From: an uncultured archaeon
Lineage (GTDB): Archaea; Thermoproteota; Nitrososphaeria; Nitrososphaerales; CALBXV01
Direction: 5' to 3'
Length of the DNA stretch: 6,320 nucleotides
NCBI GenBank assembly: GCA_937890045.1
Contig: CALBXV010000655.1
Location: forward strand, 1 to 6,320
Shown: piece by piece, positions 4,418 to 6,320 of the stretch
How the letters are laid out: each line of letters starts with the position of its first letter
How positions within the stretch are numbered: position 1 is the first letter of the stretch
The notes under the pieces: generated by a model
The model's input: only the letters and a program-made list of their open reading frames with translations
What the model was told of the DNA's origin: nothing
The model's database searches: none
Program-made: the position numbers and the translations under genes

Positions 4418-6310
4418 CTATTCGCCTTTGATATAGCCGAGCTTTTTCATCTTCTCTCTAAAATTCTTCCTACGACCATCAACTTTATAACTCTTGTGAA
4501 CATCTTGTTCTACTTCTTCATGGTCACCTTTCCAATTCTTATCAACATAGTCAAAGAACTTTTTCTTTTTCTCACCTTCTAATTCATCTGGTGAACTAAC
4601 ACCAAATTTCTTTAAGGCTGCATTAAAGAATTTTTTATATGCTTCTTTATCACCACCTTCTGGTAGCCAATTAGTATAGTCTGTTGTTTCTTCACTTTCA
4701 TTAGCGATTCTCAACATCTCTTTAACTTTAGGATCATCTGATAATCCTTTCTTTAATTTCTCAATAGCTCTAACTGCACCTGACATATTTCCCATATAGT
4801 ATCTTTTGTCAAAGGCTATGCCACCGGCTTGTTTAATAAGTTGTTTTGAAAATTTACCTTCTTGAATATCTTCTGCAAAGTTTTGATCTGGCTTAGGTGT
4901 CTTAATATATCTAATATCTCCTCCATTGAATCCAGCTTTTCTCATATTAGCATCACTCTTAGCAATACTTCTAAGTGAGTCTAAGAAGTCTTTTTTATCT
5001 TTTTTATATGATGATAAATTAGTAGTAAACCCATGTAGATCAATTAACACAGTAAGAACTCTGTATAATTTTGAATCTTTTGTTGCCCATACATTAGGAA
5101 AATCTTTCCTTAACATATTTGGACTAAGTTCAACTTCTTTAATATTCTGTGTCACTTCTTTAAATGTTTTCACTTTTCCTTCCTCTAATTTAACATCTTT
5201 ACCACTGTATTTATAAGTGAAAGACTTTCCTGTGAATTTATCTTTAATATTAAAAGTATTTCCACTCATTTTTAATATTGGTCCTTTGGCTTTCTGTCCA
5301 TCAGGCTTTAAAAATTCTAATTCTTGTTCATGTAATTGAGCATATGCTACTTCACCTTGAACATATTCTATTGGTTCTTGTTCTTCTGCAATAGATTCTA
5401 AAGCTAAAATCATTCGTTCTGTTTCTCTTTCTTCAAATATATCTTCTAATTGAGATTTATTATATGTTATAAATCCTTTCTTTCCTAATACTTTTTGAAT
5501 CTGTTCTACTTGTAATTCTTTATCAATTATCATTCCAAAGCTATCACATGCTGTTATAATATCTTCTACTGTTGCGTGTCTTTTACCATAACCATCATCA
5601 TTGATAGCAATTGCTCTTGGAACCTGTTCTGATTTTAATTTGAATGGAGATTGTTTTGCGTGTTCGTATTCTTCTTTAATTCGTTGTGATCTTGATTTTA
5701 CTTCTTTTAATGGATCATTTTCAGCTGCTCTTAATCTTGGAGCTTGTGATACTTTCTTATAATCATCTACAAATCTTTTCGCTGTTTTCATATCTAATCC
5801 ATATTTTTTAGAGATTTGTTGTGCTGATGCTCCATCTTCTAAGTCTTGGAACAATCGTTTCATTCCACCTTCGTCAATATTCTTTAAATCTTTAGAGAAT
5901 TTAACTTTAAATTTCTTGAGAGCTTTTTCTAGACCTGTATCTAATACAACATATTCAACAAATCTAACTCTAAACTTTTTCAATGCTTGTTTAAGACCAT
6001 TCTCTACCTCATCATAATCAAACCCTCTATTACTAAATGCACTGTCCCAATCATCTTCAAAGTCTTTCATGACTTGACTGAATTTAACACCATTCTTATA
6101 TTTGTATGATTTGATTTGACTATCGAATTCTTTTGGAGTATAATTAAATGCTTCTTTCACTTCTTTCTTTAGACCTGGAGCTTTTGTTGATCTTTTTCTA
6201 CCATAATAATCTGAAAGAAAATTCTTAGCTGTTGCTAAAGATATATTATGATCTCTAGCTAACTCTTTAGCTGTTGCTCCCATTTGAATATCAATAAGAA
6301 GATCACCCAT
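4418..6310 (-). CDS. Large modular marine-phage protein with repeated HTH-like modules, probably virion-associated; 5' end uncertain
   Basis: At least 630 residues, strongly charged. Residues 1-36 (GATAKELARDHNISLATAKNFLSDYY part) and 150-185 (GASAQQISKKYGLDMKTAKRFVDDYK part) are two copies of a helix-turn-helix-like module, 12 of 36 identical. Between them GLKQALKKFRVRF (105-117) recurs as GLEKALKKFKVKF (126-138). A conserved KPDGQKAKGPILKMSGNTFNIKD segment lies at 335-357, and NMSGAVRAIEKLKKGLSDDPKV at 508-529. The segment FGVSSPDELEGEKKKKFFDYV (569-589), running into DKNWKGDHEE, is a C-terminal motif I know from marine T4-like phage structural proteins. Most of the centre is helical and probably partly disordered. 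The first ATG (6310) has GAGAG 5 nt upstream, but the frame is open to the window edge, and upstream codons (E-S-K) line up with the second repeat (E-G-G), so the gene may begin outside the window. No enzyme motif is seen. Confidence 0.85.
   Translation of the reverse strand: MGDLLIDIQMGATAKELARDHNISLATAKNFLSDYYGRKRSTKAPGLKKEVKEAFNYTPKEFDSQIKSYKYKNGVKFSQVMKDFEDDWDSAFSNRGFDYDEVENGLKQALKKFRVRFVEYVVLDTGLEKALKKFKVKFSKDLKNIDEGGMKRLFQDLEDGASAQQISKKYGLDMKTAKRFVDDYKKVSQAPRLRAAENDPLKEVKSRSQRIKEEYEHAKQSPFKLKSEQVPRAIAINDDGYGKRHATVEDIITACDSFGMIIDKELQVEQIQKVLGKKGFITYNKSQLEDIFEERETERMILALESIAEEQEPIEYVQGEVAYAQLHEQELEFLKPDGQKAKGPILKMSGNTFNIKDKFTGKSFTYKYSGKDVKLEEGKVKTFKEVTQNIKEVELSPNMLRKDFPNVWATKDSKLYRVLTVLIDLHGFTTNLSSYKKDKKDFLDSLRSIAKSDANMRKAGFNGGDIRYIKTPKPDQNFAEDIQEGKFSKQLIKQAGGIAFDKRYYMGNMSGAVRAIEKLKKGLSDDPKVKEMLRIANESEETTDYTNWLPEGGDKEAYKKFFNAALKKFGVSSPDELEGEKKKKFFDYVDKNWKGDHEEVEQDVHKSYKVDGRRKNFREKMKKLGYIKGE
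5756..5863 (-). repeat. HTH-like module, copy 2 (protein-level repeat)
   Basis: Encodes residues 150-185 of the 630-residue protein, the partner of the module at 6203-6310. The alignment continues upstream of the methionine: EGG before M150 faces ESK encoded before the first ATG at the window edge. Confidence 0.65.
5897..5998 (-). repeat. Tandem amphipathic repeat, 21-residue period
   Basis: Residues 105-117 and 126-138 of the 630-residue protein share G-L-x-x-A-L-K-K-F-x-V-x-F (9 of 13 identical, all other changes conservative). The period is 21 residues (63 nt). It lies between the two HTH-like modules. The DNA copies differ at many third positions, so the duplication is not recent. Confidence 0.6.
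6203..6310 (-). repeat. HTH-like module, copy 1 (protein-level repeat)
   Basis: Encodes residues 1-36 of the 630-residue protein. It aligns without gaps to residues 150-185 with shared M, L, D, GA, A, TAK, F and DY, and conservative changes elsewhere (12 of 36 identical). The pattern G-A-[TS]-A-x-x-[LI]-[AS]-[RK] then T-A-K-x-F resembles the recognition part of resolvase/sigma-type HTH domains. The nucleotide sequences of the copies have diverged. Confidence 0.65.
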
Positions 6311-6320
6311 TTTACTCTCA

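Noticed and set aside
5208..5215. Perfect minus-strand TATAAATA
   Set aside because: It encodes T-Y-K-Y inside the 630-residue protein, nearly 800 nt from the next start, and matches chance expectation.

Overview
The window reads as a stretch of a marine T4-like (tevenvirin-related) myovirus genome. The DNA is strongly A+T-rich. Nine genes fill almost all of it, every one on the minus strand, with intergenic gaps of 0 to 37 nt and several overlaps. No tRNA, rRNA, CRISPR, insertion sequence or host metabolic gene is visible. The family assignments come from protein patterns I recognise from cyanophages and pelagiphages; no search was run. A Gram-negative marine host is the natural inference, because the last two genes look like a spanin pair that needs an outer membrane. 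Whether the host is SAR11, a cyanobacterium or another marine bacterium cannot be told from here.

In transcription order (right to left): (a) 6310-4418 encodes a 630-residue modular protein of the kind found among marine T4-like virion-associated proteins. It has two copies of a helix-turn-helix-like module and a tandem amphipathic repeat, and its reading frame is still open at the window edge. (b) 4415-3963 is a 150-residue basic protein of unknown role. (c) 3925-3191 is a structural or decoration-type protein with an Ig-like domain. (d) 3174-2770 is a 134-residue protein whose N-terminus resembles the T4 capsid-targeting sequence with a prohead-protease site. (e) 2745-2374 and 2373-1804 are two abutting conserved phage genes of unknown function. 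(f) 1782-631 is an HNH-nuclease-like domain fused to further modules and a very basic tail. (g) 659-435 is a small conserved phage protein. (h) 438-52 and 137-1 are a membrane-anchored coiled-coil protein and an overlapping, previously uncalled lipoprotein gene in the +1 frame, read here as inner-membrane and outer-membrane spanins.

The tight packing suggests one co-directional, probably late, transcription unit: virion components first, lysis (envelope disruption) functions at the downstream end. The strongest new points are the hidden outer-spanin gene overlapping the inner-spanin gene, the capsid-targeting-like leader on the 134-residue protein, and the modular build of the 383- and 630-residue proteins. 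Three of the few intergenic gaps also contain A+T-rich dyad symmetries, two of them in front of genes with no Shine-Dalgarno sequence.
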